In this document: piece by piece, positions 51,925 through 61,165 of the stretch | Position numbering within the stretch: the first letter of the stretch is position 1 | Layout: each line of letters opens with the position of its first letter | Assembly (NCBI GenBank): GCA_050949825.1 | Contig: JBMNGL010000006.1 | Location: forward strand, 1-64,000 | Origin: DTU019 sp050949825 | Lineage (GTDB): Bacteria > Bacillota > Syntrophomonadia > Syntrophomonadales > Syntrophomonadaceae | Reading direction: 5' to 3' | Length of the DNA stretch: 64,000 bases | Made by a program: the position numbers and the translations under genes | The notes under the pieces: generated by a model | Seen by the model: the letters and a program-made list of their open reading frames with translations, nothing else | Database searches by the model: none | What the model was told of the DNA's origin: nothing

Positions 51925-53022
51925 CTATCTGTTCAGGGTTTCATATAACCGGGTTGTTTCCTGGCGGAAAAATGGTACAGACACCATCTGATCCCATTTA
52001 ACAATGGTTTTCCACTCCGGGACATAAGGCAGTTGCCCGGACAATTCAAATTCAAACGCCCGGGGATTGTTATAGATTTTGTCGAGACGCTTATTCAAAA
52101 CAAAACGAATCCGGGGTGATAAAAGCTCACTATCGGCAGCCCATAACTGCTCCAGACCGTCCAAAAACATGCGGTTTTTCTTAAGACACTGGGCATCATC
52201 GAGCAGCACCCACAGAATAATATCGCTTTGCTGTAAAGCGGCCAGATTGCGTTCGTGGATAGAAGCCTCCAAATCAGCCACAATGACATCGTAACTGCCC
52301 ATCCTGACCATTTCAGTCAGCAATTGTTTGGTTTCTGCAGCGGTCATTTCCAGCATATCCTGCATACCACCTGCCGGCTTGAAGGTATGATACCGTCCCG
52401 TCTGCGCCGGTCTCTTCAAATTTTCCAGTTGAACCAGCAGTTGAGCAGGATTACCTTTTAAATAGTAGAGCAACCGGGAAAAATCCCCCTCGCCCCCTTC
52501 TTCGCCAGTAATATCGATAGCAGGCAGGGATTCCATATTCAAATAAAACACGCGTTGTCCCCGGTCAGCCAGGGAAGCGGCCAGATTCAAGGCCAGGGTG
52601 GTTTTTCCACACCCGCCGGTTCCGGAATAAACTGAGAAAATTCTGGTGTTATGGCTTCCCGCCAGGGACTTCCAGGAATCTTCATTGTCTTGCAGGAATG
52701 TGGCCATGACCTGAGCCAGGATTTGGTTCAAGGCCTGGTATTTATAAATGACCAGGCAGCCTTCCTGTTCATACAGGGGTTGTTCACTTAAAAGGATAAC
52801 CTCAGCCTTTTTTTTAAGGGGCCGCTGCGAAGAATACAGGTTGGCGTTAATGATAATGATATCAATGCCTTCACCCTGCTCCAGGTACTGTTCGAGAAGA
52901 TCTAATCGCGAAAAAGCCTTAACCGCGATTCGCCCGGCATAGTCGGACTTGCGTATGTATCTCTGCAGCAAGTCCAAATATTGCGTATCCTGATCCACAA
53001 TGGCCATGGCAACCCTTGGCAT
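51925..53022 (-). CDS. tadZ: TadZ/CpaE-like MinD-family ATPase
   Basis: About 365 residues from the ATG at 53022. An N-terminal receiver-like domain (MAIVDQDTQYLDLLQRYI) without the full phosphorylation site is followed by a ParA/MinD ATPase with deviant Walker A SGTGGCGKTTLALNLAASL near residue 145. TadZ localises the pilus machine at the pole or membrane. First large gene of the tad cluster. Confidence 0.87.
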   Translation of the reverse strand: MPRVAMAIVDQDTQYLDLLQRYIRKSDYAGRIAVKAFSRLDLLEQYLEQGEGIDIIIINANLYSSQRPLKKKAEVILLSEQPLYEQEGCLVIYKYQALNQILAQVMATFLQDNEDSWKSLAGSHNTRIFSVYSGTGGCGKTTLALNLAASLADRGQRVFYLNMESLPAIDITGEEGGEGDFSRLLYYLKGNPAQLLVQLENLKRPAQTGRYHTFKPAGGMQDMLEMTAAETKQLLTEMVRMGSYDVIVADLEASIHERNLAALQQSDIILWVLLDDAQCLKKNRMFLDGLEQLWAADSELLSPRIRFVLNKRLDKIYNNPRAFEFELSGQLPYVPEWKTIVKWDQMVSVPFFRQETTRLYETLNR

Positions 53023-53044
53023 AATTCCATCACCCAACCTTAGT

Positions 53045-53143
53045 TTAAATAATACCCATCAGTTTCAGCAGCCCGCCGGCAATAAAAACCACTGCCAATA
53101 CGGCTATAAGAATCGCTATGCGTATTTCTCTGCCATTTTGCAT
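53045..53143 (-). CDS. 32-residue membrane peptide
   Basis: A short frame, MQNGREIRIAILIAVLAVVF and so on to LLKLMGII, is one membrane helix with a polar, basic N-terminus. TTGGGGG stands about 8 bases before the ATG, and the stop precedes tadZ by about 20 bases. It may be a small accessory membrane protein of the pilus locus. No family recognised. Confidence 0.45.
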   Translation of the reverse strand: MQNGREIRIAILIAVLAVVFIAGGLLKLMGII

Positions 53144-53302
53144 GCCACATTCCCCCAATAAAACCGATATATAGCCAAATGTGTACACATTTAAACATCA
53201 ATATAAACAATTCCTGCTGCATTTTCTGCGTTTGTTTAAATTCTTTTTATGAACTTGTCAATCTATAGTAGAATATATATGAACACCTGTGGAGAGATTT
53301 CA

Positions 53303-53989
53303 ATGAACCTGACCCGCTTTTTTATTAAGATCAAAAATGGATCGCCTTACGAAACCAATACGGATATCTACCTGCCTGTTGGGCAATTGCTCATTGGGCG
53401 CCCCTGGGACAGCCATCAGCCCGACATCGGCTTCACCAGTGAATACATTTCGAAACGCCATGCATTATTGTCTTGCTATGAAGGTCCCTTACAACTAACT
53501 GATCTCAACAGCAAGCACGGCACCCTGCTCAATGGAATAAAACTGGTGCCCCATCGAGCCAGCCCACTTCGCAACGGAGACACCATCAGCCTGGCCCACA
53601 ATTCGGCCGTGTTTACGTTACACGAGTATTACACTACTCCACAAGAACATACCGTGGAAATCTTATCTACGAATAGAATGGATTCCCCGGATTCGGGTCT
53701 GGTCATAGATTGCACCCGCCGCGAGGTCAGATGCCAGGGAGAACTGCTCGCTTTGCACGGCAAAGAGGCGGACTTGCTGATGTTGCTGTATAAACATCGC
53801 AACCGGGCGGTCAGCTATGATGAAATCAAGAATCATATCTGGCCGGAGCGCATCTGTCCGTCAACAACCCTGGCGGATGTTGGCAATGAGGAGATTAATG
53901 CCCTCATTTACCGGCTGCGCAAGCGGCTTAACAGCTTTAGCTGCAAGGTTATAAACATTCCTCGCTATGGTTACCGCCTTGACCTCTAG
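53303..53989 (+). CDS. FHA-winged-helix transcriptional regulator
   Basis: About 228 residues from the ATG at 53303 (GGAGAG 6 bases upstream; an earlier in-frame ATG at 53249 has none). The N-terminal FHA domain reads LLIGRPWD, SEYISKRHALLSCYEG and LTDLNSKHGTLLNGIKL. The C-terminal OmpR/PhoB-type winged helix reads LALHGKEADLLMLLYKHRNRAVSYDEIKNHIWP, IYRLRKRLN and INIPRYGYRLDL. Transcribed divergently from the tad cluster, it is a good candidate for phospho-dependent control of that cluster by the kinase at 54221. This is inference from position. Confidence 0.85.
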   Translation: MNLTRFFIKIKNGSPYETNTDIYLPVGQLLIGRPWDSHQPDIGFTSEYISKRHALLSCYEGPLQLTDLNSKHGTLLNGIKLVPHRASPLRNGDTISLAHNSAVFTLHEYYTTPQEHTVEILSTNRMDSPDSGLVIDCTRREVRCQGELLALHGKEADLLMLLYKHRNRAVSYDEIKNHIWPERICPSTTLADVGNEEINALIYRLRKRLNSFSCKVINIPRYGYRLDL

Positions 53990-54220
53990 CCCAATCACTT
54001 ACACTTTCCTTATCAATATAAGGCAAATCAGCTCTGCATAGTATGATGCCATGATGATAAAGCGATGTAATAGCAATGATATTATTGCTGCAGGTTGCAG
54101 GCCGTTTGTATTTCCAATTTGTATTTCCAATAAGGACGGCTGGTTTGGCTTTGCCGTCACCAGCCTTCTCATCCTTTCCTCCACTCCTTAATAATCCTGG
54201 ATCAGGAAGGTTCTTCTGTC

Positions 54221-56470
54221 CTACTCGGCCTTATAATTGACGGTCAGCTTGTAGTCAGCATCAGAATACCCATAAGAGGTGACCCTGATCAAATAATTAC
54301 CGGCAGGCAGGCGTAGACTGGTTGAATCCACATTGAGAGTATTGTTATAGGAAACAAACTCTGTTAACCGGTTATTATTGGCGTCTAAAATCTGCACCCT
54401 CCAACCGCCGGATGGCACTTGTTCATGCTGAAAATTGACCGCGATGCTCCCCGGGGTGTCGAGTTGAATCTGATAATAATCATGATCATTATCAGCCTGT
54501 ATATTGCCGACGTAAGGTTGATTCAACTTGATCACCTGACTGTTTTGGATAAGGCCGTTCCATTCCTTTTCATACCCGTCACCTTCGCTGGTATAATTCA
54601 CGGTAAAAACATAGTCGAGATTGGTAAACCCGTAACTCTTTATTCTGAGCAGATAGCTGCCCTGGGGAAGGCGCAGGTGAACCGAATCGGAATTAAGGGT
54701 ATTATTATAGGAAACAAAATCGGTAATAGCATTGTTCTCTCCATCTAATACCGCGATGCGCCACCCTCCTGAACTTGATTGCTCATGTTTAAAGTTGACC
54801 TGAACCTTGCCCGGTGAAGCAAGCTCGAATTTATAATAATCTATATCGTCATCGGTTTGGATATTGCCCGTATAAGGTTGGTTGACCTCAATATCCTGGG
54901 CCGACTGGATATTATTATTGTTTTCTTTCTCGTAATTGTTATCTTCGTTGCTGTAGTTCACCTGTAATTTATAATCAAGGTTGGAAAAGCCGTAAGGCTT
55001 GATCTGGATATAATATTCACCCGGTGATAAGCGCACATTATTGGAAGTAACATTTAAACGGTCTGCATATGACACCATTTCGCACACCCGATTGTTGGAC
55101 TGATCCAGTAAAGCCACCGCCCATCCTCCACTTGGAGCTTGATCATGCTTCAGGTTAACAGCCACCTTGCCAGCGGAATTAAGCTTAAACTTATAATAAT
55201 CTATATCCCCATCAGATTGCAGGTTGCCGGTCAGCACCTTGTTAACCTGGAGAGACTGTGCTTCTTGAATGGTATTATTTGGTTCCTTTTCATATGGAGA
55301 AAAGAGCTTGTCTACCACTTCGCCTTCCAGCAGTGCATTTCCGGAAATTACCGGAAGCCCTTGGGGCAGATCTCCCTGGCCAAGGAAATGGTAGTATAGA
55401 TAGCCCCCCCCTGCCAGGAGCAGAAGCAACATCAATACAACCAGTTTGCCCTTGCCTTTTTTTGCTTTTTTCCGGGTTTGCGGTGCCGCCTTAGTGCTGC
55501 CTGCAGTTGCAGCCTTACCCTTTTTCACTGTTTTTTCTTTTAATAACAGTGTTTGTGTGTCCTCGCTTGCTGCAGCAGCATTACTATTGCTGCTGCCATT
55601 CATGAGGGCCAAAAATTCCTTAATACTTTGGGGCCGATCCTCGATGTTGAATTGCACTGCCTGCATAATGGCTTTTTCAAAATCAGGATTTATGGGTCCA
55701 AACGTACCAGGAGGGGTAAAAGTGAAAGGTGTTTTGCGGGGATCCTGACCGGTGAGCAAAAAATGCAGGGTTGCTCCCAACGCGTAAATATCAGCCCGCA
55801 CATCGGTTTGCCGGTCCCCATATTGTTCGGGCGGTGCAAATCCAATAGATCCATAAGCCATGGTGTCTGCAGTCCCGCCTGCTTTAAAGTGCCGGGCAAT
55901 TCCGAAATCGATCAATTTGATGTCTCCATCCACTGTCAGCATGATATTGGATGGCTTTAGATCGCGGAATATGATAGGCGGCTTGTTGGTATGAAGGTAA
56001 TCCAATATGTCGCACAACTGCCGCGCCCATCGCATAACCTCGACTTCGGGAATCCGCCCCCGTTTCCGGGCTGTAGTGGCCAGATTCTCACCTTTAATAA
56101 AATCCATCACCAGGTACCAGCGATTATCCGCTGTGGAAAAAAAATCGCTGATCCGCGGCAGGTTGGGATGCTGCAGAGAACTCAACAGAGCGGCTTCTTT
56201 CTGAAAAGCAAGCACCGCTTCTTCGAGGTTGCCTTCCCCTACCGCTTTGGTGCTCATTTCTTTTACAGCCACCAGCATATTGTTTAGCCGGGTGTCATAG
56301 GCCTGATAGACAGCACCCATACCTCCCGAATCAACGGTATTGACAATTAAATAGCGATCCCCGAGAGTTTGATTGGGGCTAAGCTGTCCAGTCGCCGCCA
56401 ATCTTTGACCACATTGTGTACAATAATCATTGCCCTCTGCGTTATTAGCCTCACACTTTGAGCATATCAT
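54221..56470 (-). CDS. Zinc-ribbon Ser/Thr kinase with three PPC-like repeats
   Basis: About 749 residues from the ATG at 56470 (GGGGGG 5 bases upstream). Order: zinc ribbon CSKCEANNAEGNDYCTQCG; kinase at about 40-300 with GGMGAVYQAYD, catalytic VAVKEM, FRDLKPSN (Phe in place of the His of HRD) and IDFGIARHF; a Lys-rich linker and membrane helix near 350 (LVVLMLLLLLAGGGYLYYHF); then three repeats of about 110 residues (QSLQVNKVLTGNLQSDGDID, YEKENNNNIQSAQ, NQPYVGNIQADND) resembling bacterial pre-peptidase C-terminal domains. The extracytoplasmic repeats probably sense a ligand or the wall. Confidence 0.88.
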   Translation of the reverse strand: MICSKCEANNAEGNDYCTQCGQRLAATGQLSPNQTLGDRYLIVNTVDSGGMGAVYQAYDTRLNNMLVAVKEMSTKAVGEGNLEEAVLAFQKEAALLSSLQHPNLPRISDFFSTADNRWYLVMDFIKGENLATTARKRGRIPEVEVMRWARQLCDILDYLHTNKPPIIFRDLKPSNIMLTVDGDIKLIDFGIARHFKAGGTADTMAYGSIGFAPPEQYGDRQTDVRADIYALGATLHFLLTGQDPRKTPFTFTPPGTFGPINPDFEKAIMQAVQFNIEDRPQSIKEFLALMNGSSNSNAAAASEDTQTLLLKEKTVKKGKAATAGSTKAAPQTRKKAKKGKGKLVVLMLLLLLAGGGYLYYHFLGQGDLPQGLPVISGNALLEGEVVDKLFSPYEKEPNNTIQEAQSLQVNKVLTGNLQSDGDIDYYKFKLNSAGKVAVNLKHDQAPSGGWAVALLDQSNNRVCEMVSYADRLNVTSNNVRLSPGEYYIQIKPYGFSNLDYKLQVNYSNEDNNYEKENNNNIQSAQDIEVNQPYTGNIQTDDDIDYYKFELASPGKVQVNFKHEQSSSGGWRIAVLDGENNAITDFVSYNNTLNSDSVHLRLPQGSYLLRIKSYGFTNLDYVFTVNYTSEGDGYEKEWNGLIQNSQVIKLNQPYVGNIQADNDHDYYQIQLDTPGSIAVNFQHEQVPSGGWRVQILDANNNRLTEFVSYNNTLNVDSTSLRLPAGNYLIRVTSYGYSDADYKLTVNYKAE

Positions 56471-56557
56471 CGAAGCCCCCCCCATCCATCCGATTGTTTT
56501 ACTATTACTTGATTATTTTGAAACCAATCCCGTCTATCAGCTTGACCAGGCACTGAT

Positions 56558-56941
56558 CTACGCAGTCCAGGCCGTATACTTCATCAAGGCTAAGCCCATA
56601 TAGGCCCAAATCAGGGCTCTGATTACAGAGAATATGCTCAAATATGTAAATGGGAAGACAGCCAGAACCGCATAAGCCCAAAGGCCATAAGGCACCCATT
56701 TAATATCTTCAGATACCAGGCAGCATATGCCTCCGAATAGAAAACCGAAATATCCGACCAGAGAGAATAGATTAGCGATAAAACTGACATGAATATGTAA
56801 CATGGACAAAATATCGTTTAGCAACATGAGTCCTATGCTCCCAAACAAAATGTACAATGAGTATGGCAGCAGCACGTTAACCCAGGAAATGCTGGTCAGC
56901 CAATTGCGAAGTTCCTCAATAAGGTTAGAAAACTGTTGCAT
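56558..56941 (-). CDS. Four-helix membrane protein, unknown
   Basis: A 127-residue hydrophobic protein with four likely helices (VLLPYSLYILFGSIGLMLL, FIANLFSLVGYFGFLFGGICCL, VPYGLWAYAVLAVFPFTYL, FSVIRALIWAYMGLALM). No family recognised. It lies between the kinase gene and a zinc-ribbon gene on the same strand, with short gaps, so it may share their transcript. Confidence 0.6.
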   Translation of the reverse strand: MQQFSNLIEELRNWLTSISWVNVLLPYSLYILFGSIGLMLLNDILSMLHIHVSFIANLFSLVGYFGFLFGGICCLVSEDIKWVPYGLWAYAVLAVFPFTYLSIFSVIRALIWAYMGLALMKYTAWTA

Positions 56942-56982
56942 ATTTCGACTACCTCCACCTATTATTTGGGCAATTATTCAAC

Positions 56983-57420
56983 TCATACCTCCAGGCTTTT
57001 TCCGCACACAGGGCAGAATTTGCATCCCGGTTCAATAAGACAACCACACTCACAGTTGTTGGAAATGTTGCTTGCCGGGAATCTGTAGCCACATTTGGAA
57101 CAGAATTTCGCATCCAGTTCCACCGTGTTGCCGCAAACACACTCCTTTCCTTTTCGATATTCTTCAATCTTGTGGAAAATATCATCGATTTCAAGTTGAA
57201 TGGCAGTTATCTGGGAGAAGTATTCCACCAAATCCTCATGATTGTTTATACCGGTTTGTTGGGCCTGATAGACGATCCTGCCGATCTCGGTATATTTCTC
57301 ATCTATTTCTTTTTGCTTCATATTAGCCTGCATTTTAAGCCTGTTGATGTCAACCGTAATTTTGGCCTGCTTGCCGGCTTCGCTCGCTCCTTGTTTGATT
57401 TTGTCAAAAATGCTGCTCAT
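56983..57420 (-). CDS. Coiled-coil double zinc-ribbon protein
   Basis: About 145 residues from the ATG at 57420, which has AAAGGAGGGG upstream. The N-terminal helix (SSIFDKIKQGASEAGKQAKI) and coiled coil (QANMKQKEIDEKYTEIGRIVYQ) are followed by two zinc ribbons, CVCGNTVELDAKFCSKCG and CECGCLIEPGCKFCPVCG. It resembles zinc-ribbon proteins common near kinase/FHA clusters in Firmicutes. Function unknown. Confidence 0.7.
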   Translation of the reverse strand: MSSIFDKIKQGASEAGKQAKITVDINRLKMQANMKQKEIDEKYTEIGRIVYQAQQTGINNHEDLVEYFSQITAIQLEIDDIFHKIEEYRKGKECVCGNTVELDAKFCSKCGYRFPASNISNNCECGCLIEPGCKFCPVCGKSLEV

Positions 57421-57573
57421 CAAAACACCCCTCCTTTCATTATTCAGCATTATAATTTTAGACAATGGCATAATTATTTCCGCAAAACTTGCCGTTATTA
57501 GATTATTTTCCCTCTATAGTTTATAATAACGATTTCAATAAATGAATGATTTCTTAATGATATTTCCATAACA

Positions 57574-57610
57574 AAAACATAACAAAGCCCCCATCAAAAT
57601 GAGGGCTGAC
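57574..57610 (-). terminator. Terminator after LapA-like gene
   Basis: On the minus strand AGCCCTCAT-TTTG-ATGGGGGCT, a 9-bp stem with one G-T pair, is followed by TTGTTATG. It lies about 30 bases after the stop of the gene at 57637. Confidence 0.6.
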
Positions 57611-57636
57611 TTACCACAGTTTGTGGATTATTATTG

Positions 57637-58017
57637 CTAGGTTTCGATGCGATCGGCCGCCTCTTTTTCCAGGCGGTCCTTGTGGGCCTGCAGTTCCTGA
57701 ATCTGCTTCTGCAGGGTGCTGTTGTTGTTACGCAACTCTTTAATAGTGCGGGCAATTTTAAAATACCTGACACTGTCCAGCAGAAAGGTTATCAAGGCAC
57801 CGCCCAGGGCCGTCACCAGTACCACCAGGGCCAGGGAGACCTGCGGGCTGCTCCAGGTAATAAAATGGATCTCTACCGCCGTTGGATTCTGAAAGACAAA
57901 GGTCACCATAACCGCCAGAAACAATATCGCCCCGATCAAATAAACCTGCATCTTCCCGACCCCGTTTCGTTGTTTTTTCATTTCCTTGAGCATATATTTC
58001 TTTCTTTGTGCGAACAT
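57637..58017 (-). CDS. LapA-domain (DUF1049) membrane protein
   Basis: Up to 126 residues; a later ATG (22 codons on) gives the compact family length. Two helices (VYLIGAILFLAVMVTFVFQN and LALVVLVTALGGALITFLLDSV) with the conserved FVFQNPTAVEIHFITW between them, and a C-terminal coiled coil (IKELRNNNSTLQKQIQELQAH). In other bacteria LapA-type proteins act in lipopolysaccharide assembly or envelope control; the role in a Firmicute is unknown. Confidence 0.78.
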   Translation of the reverse strand: MFAQRKKYMLKEMKKQRNGVGKMQVYLIGAILFLAVMVTFVFQNPTAVEIHFITWSSPQVSLALVVLVTALGGALITFLLDSVRYFKIARTIKELRNNNSTLQKQIQELQAHKDRLEKEAADRIET

Positions 58018-58035
58018 TTCCTGCCTGTCTGCTCC

Positions 58036-58920
58036 TTATCCGCGCAATTGTTTTACTTCAGTATTGGGTTCAACATGGATGAGTACGGATGAAAACGGAA
58101 TCCGGTCGCATATCGATTTTTCAATGCTGTCGCACAGATCATGCGCTTCCTGTACGCTGGTATTGGCGTCAATAACCAGGTGCAGGTCGATATGGGCTTC
58201 GCGTCCGGAACGGCGGGTGCGCAGGTCATGGTATTCCAGATAACGATAGTTATGTTGCTCCAATACATACTGCACCGCTTCGATATAATGTTCCTCCAAG
58301 GCCGTATCCAGCAGGGGCATGAAGGCCTTACGCGTCAGGTCGTAGGCGGCCTTGATGATTAACAACGCCACCAGGATAGCCGCAATGGGGTCAATAATGT
58401 GCAGTCCGGTTATTTTGATGAGCAGCAAGCCGATAAACACTCCCAGGGAGGTATATACATCGGTGCGCAGGTGCATGCCGTCTGCTTCCAAGGCGATGGA
58501 ATGATGTTCCCGGCCAATCCTGAGCAGATAATTGGATACCGCAAAATTCAGCGCGGCGGAAACGCCCATAATTGCCAGTCCCCAGGTCGGTTCCAGCATT
58601 TCGCCGCCCCATCTGATTTTACCTACTGCCTCTTTTATAATTAAAGCAGCGGCGAGGAATATAAGCAAGGCCTCAATAGTACCGGAGATATTTTCAATTT
58701 TGCCATGTCCAAAAGGATGCTTCGCATCCGGAGGTTTAGAAGCCTCCTTGACTGCAAACAGAGCGATAAAGGAAGCCACCAGATCATTTGCGGAATGTAT
58801 CGCTTCAGAAATTACACTGATTGAACCGATCATGATCCCGACAATCAATTTGCCGGTCATCAGGAATAGGTTGCTAACGACCGATATAAGCGCTGCTTTG
58901 GTTTTAATCCTGGTATCCAA
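58036..58920 (-). CDS. Cation diffusion facilitator transporter
   Basis: A 294-residue CDF-family metal/proton antiporter. Six membrane helices; metal-site residues are in EAIHSANDLVASF (Asn precedes the usual Asp) and the second site HSIALEADGMHLRTDVYTSLGV. The C-terminal cytoplasmic domain (HIDLHLVIDANTSVQEAHDLCDSIE, LIHVEP) is the dimerising metal-sensor fold. HSxxD with HxxxD resembles the manganese/iron/zinc groups; the metal cannot be fixed from sequence. Confidence 0.92.
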   Translation of the reverse strand: MDTRIKTKAALISVVSNLFLMTGKLIVGIMIGSISVISEAIHSANDLVASFIALFAVKEASKPPDAKHPFGHGKIENISGTIEALLIFLAAALIIKEAVGKIRWGGEMLEPTWGLAIMGVSAALNFAVSNYLLRIGREHHSIALEADGMHLRTDVYTSLGVFIGLLLIKITGLHIIDPIAAILVALLIIKAAYDLTRKAFMPLLDTALEEHYIEAVQYVLEQHNYRYLEYHDLRTRRSGREAHIDLHLVIDANTSVQEAHDLCDSIEKSICDRIPFSSVLIHVEPNTEVKQLRG

Positions 58921-58942
58921 AAGCTATCCCCCCGGTTAACAA

Positions 58943-58975
58943 AAGCGGGACTCCAATTCATGAAGTCCCGCGGAT
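58943..58975 (-). terminator. Terminator of the secDF operon
   Basis: GCGGGACT and AGTCCCGC form an 8-bp stem around 11 nt, followed on the minus strand by TTTTGTT. It lies about 105 bases after the secF stop. Confidence 0.75.
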
Positions 58976-59079
58976 TTCCGCTGCTCAATGAGCCCGGCTC
59001 AAGGCCTGACCAAACGCAGTGATATATTTATTAAATTTTAGTATAGAGGATTGCACCCTGTCCTGTCAATGTTGTAAGG

Positions 59080-59919
59080 CTAAACCGCCTTTTTTAATTC
59101 ATACCACAGGGGACTGGCGATGCAGATGGAAGTGTAAGCCCCCACCACAAAGCCTATCAACATGGCGACCACAAACAACTTGAGGGTAGCTCCACCGAGC
59201 AATAAAAGGGCGACCAGGATGATTACTGCTGTCAGTACGGTGTTGATGGAGCGGTTTACCACCTGCAGGATGCTCTTATTCAAGAGAGCTGCGTAATCCT
59301 GTTTTTTGCTGCTGCGCATGTTTTCTCTCACCCGGTCAAAGACCACGATGGTGTCATTGATGGTGAACCCGATAATGGTCAGGATGGAGGCGATAAAGGG
59401 CGTGTTGACCTCCCATTGGAAAATGGAAAATACGCCCAACACCACCAGGACATTATGCACCAGGGCCAGTACTGCCGCCACCCCGAAGGTCCACTCAAAG
59501 CGCAGGGAGATGTAGACCAGCATCAAGGCGATACCGATCAGCAAGGCCAGCGCAGCGTTCCTGGTCAACTCGCGGCCAATGGTGGCGCCGACACTCTCGG
59601 CGCTCATCAGTTCAACTTCCCCGAACTTGGTCTGCAGTGCGTTCAGCAGGTTGCGGGTCTGTTCCTGATCGAGTTCATGGGTGCGAATATAATAAGTATT
59701 GTCGGCGCTTTTCTGTACCTCGGAATTATCCAGGCCGACCGGGGCCAAAGCCTCGCGCACCTCCGGGGCTGTTACATCGACAGCCATTCTTACGTGTACA
59801 ATAGAACCGCCCCTGAAGTCAATCCCCAGGTTCAATTGATTGACAAATAGGGATGCGATTCCGGGTATAAGCAAAATTAAAGATATAATATAAAATATTT
59901 TCCTGCGTTCAATAATCAC
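59080..59919 (-). CDS. secF: Protein translocase subunit SecF
   Basis: A 279-residue RND-type membrane protein. The N-terminal helix is followed by NLGIDFRGGSIVHVRM, the periplasmic domain, and helices with FTINDTIVVFDRVRENM, the SecF signature. With SecD it uses the proton or sodium gradient to pull exported proteins across the membrane. It starts 14 bases after secD. Confidence 0.96.
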   Translation of the reverse strand: MIIERRKIFYIISLILLIPGIASLFVNQLNLGIDFRGGSIVHVRMAVDVTAPEVREALAPVGLDNSEVQKSADNTYYIRTHELDQEQTRNLLNALQTKFGEVELMSAESVGATIGRELTRNAALALLIGIALMLVYISLRFEWTFGVAAVLALVHNVLVVLGVFSIFQWEVNTPFIASILTIIGFTINDTIVVFDRVRENMRSSKKQDYAALLNKSILQVVNRSINTVLTAVIILVALLLLGGATLKLFVVAMLIGFVVGAYTSICIASPLWYELKKAV

Positions 59920-59933
59920 GAGACTCCCCTCCT

Positions 59934-61148
59934 TTATACCCCGTAGAGATGTTTATTCTTGGTCATATGCGAAGATAAAATCAGCAGGTAGCGGGTGAAA
60001 CTCAAGGCGGTAAACATATTGGCAATAAGACCAATGGATAAAATTACCGCAAAGCCTTTTACCGTACCGGTGCCAAAGTACATGAGTACCACCGCGGCTA
60101 TTAACGTAGTGAGGTTGGAGTCGAATATGGTCCAAAAGGCGCGTTTAAAACCGGCATCTATGGCGGCTTGCAAGGTCTTGCCCCACCTTATCTCCTCTTT
60201 AATGCGTTCATAGATAATGATATTGGCATCCACCGCCATACCAATTGATAAGACGAAGGCGGCAATCCCAGGCAAGGTCAAAACCGCATTTAGCAAGACC
60301 ATGGTGCCAAATACAATCAAGCCATAAAGGACAATGGAGATGTCGGCAATCAAACCGGGGAGGCGATAATACCCGAGCATGAATAGAAAAACGGCCAGAA
60401 CGCCAATTATTCCCGCTTTCAAGCTCTTTTCCAACGAATCGGCGCCCAGGCTGGGGCCAATGGAGCGTTTTTCCAGGACGGTAAAGCTCACCGGCAGAGC
60501 GCCGGAACGCAGCAAAACTGCCAAATCCTGGGCTTCCTTGGCATCAAAATTGCCTTCTATGACAGCATTGCCATCATTGATGGCTGTTTTTACCGTGGGG
60601 GCGCTGATGGGTTTTCCGTCCAGGACAATCACCAGCGGTTTGCCCACATTGGCGCTGGTGGCTGCGCCAAACAGAGCAGCACCTTCTTTGTCAAACTTAA
60701 TTTCCACATAAGCAGTCTGGTTATTGGGGTTTACCCGTGCCTGCGCATCGGTCAGATGCTTGCCGCTGAGCAGAACATTGCCCTCTTCATCGCAGAATTC
60801 CAACTGGGCTACATTCTTGAGAATGTCGACGGCGGCTTCAGGGTCCTCTTCCCCGGCGATCTCAATGACCACCCGGTCCTTGCCCTGCGGATAAAGGCTG
60901 GTTTCTCTGACCCCCAGGCTGTCCACGCGGTCGCGCAGGATGCCCACCGCCTTTTGAATGGTATCCGCCGTAATCGGTTCGCCTGGTTTTTCCTCAGCCT
61001 GTAAAACCACCCGCAGACCGCCCCTGAGATCCAGACCCAGATCCAAATTGTTAATCAGCGGTTTGTGCAGGAAAAATGTCGTCAGACCGAGGGTGATGAC
61101 TATCACTACACTTATTACAATACTCATGGTTCGGTTCACTCTAACCAT
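59934..61148 (-). CDS. secD: Protein translocase subunit SecD
   Basis: A 404-residue SecD with DLGLDLRGGLRVVLQAE near 36-52, DRVDSLGVRE, GKPISAPTVKTAINDGNAVIEG, SIGPSLGADSLEKSLKAG and VDANIIIYERIKEEIRWG. Together with secF and yajC it forms the accessory complex of the Sec translocase. Confidence 0.96.
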   Translation of the reverse strand: MVRVNRTMSIVISVVIVITLGLTTFFLHKPLINNLDLGLDLRGGLRVVLQAEEKPGEPITADTIQKAVGILRDRVDSLGVRETSLYPQGKDRVVIEIAGEEDPEAAVDILKNVAQLEFCDEEGNVLLSGKHLTDAQARVNPNNQTAYVEIKFDKEGAALFGAATSANVGKPLVIVLDGKPISAPTVKTAINDGNAVIEGNFDAKEAQDLAVLLRSGALPVSFTVLEKRSIGPSLGADSLEKSLKAGIIGVLAVFLFMLGYYRLPGLIADISIVLYGLIVFGTMVLLNAVLTLPGIAAFVLSIGMAVDANIIIYERIKEEIRWGKTLQAAIDAGFKRAFWTIFDSNLTTLIAAVVLMYFGTGTVKGFAVILSIGLIANMFTALSFTRYLLILSSHMTKNKHLYGV

Positions 61149-61165
61149 CCCTCCACAACTTTACT

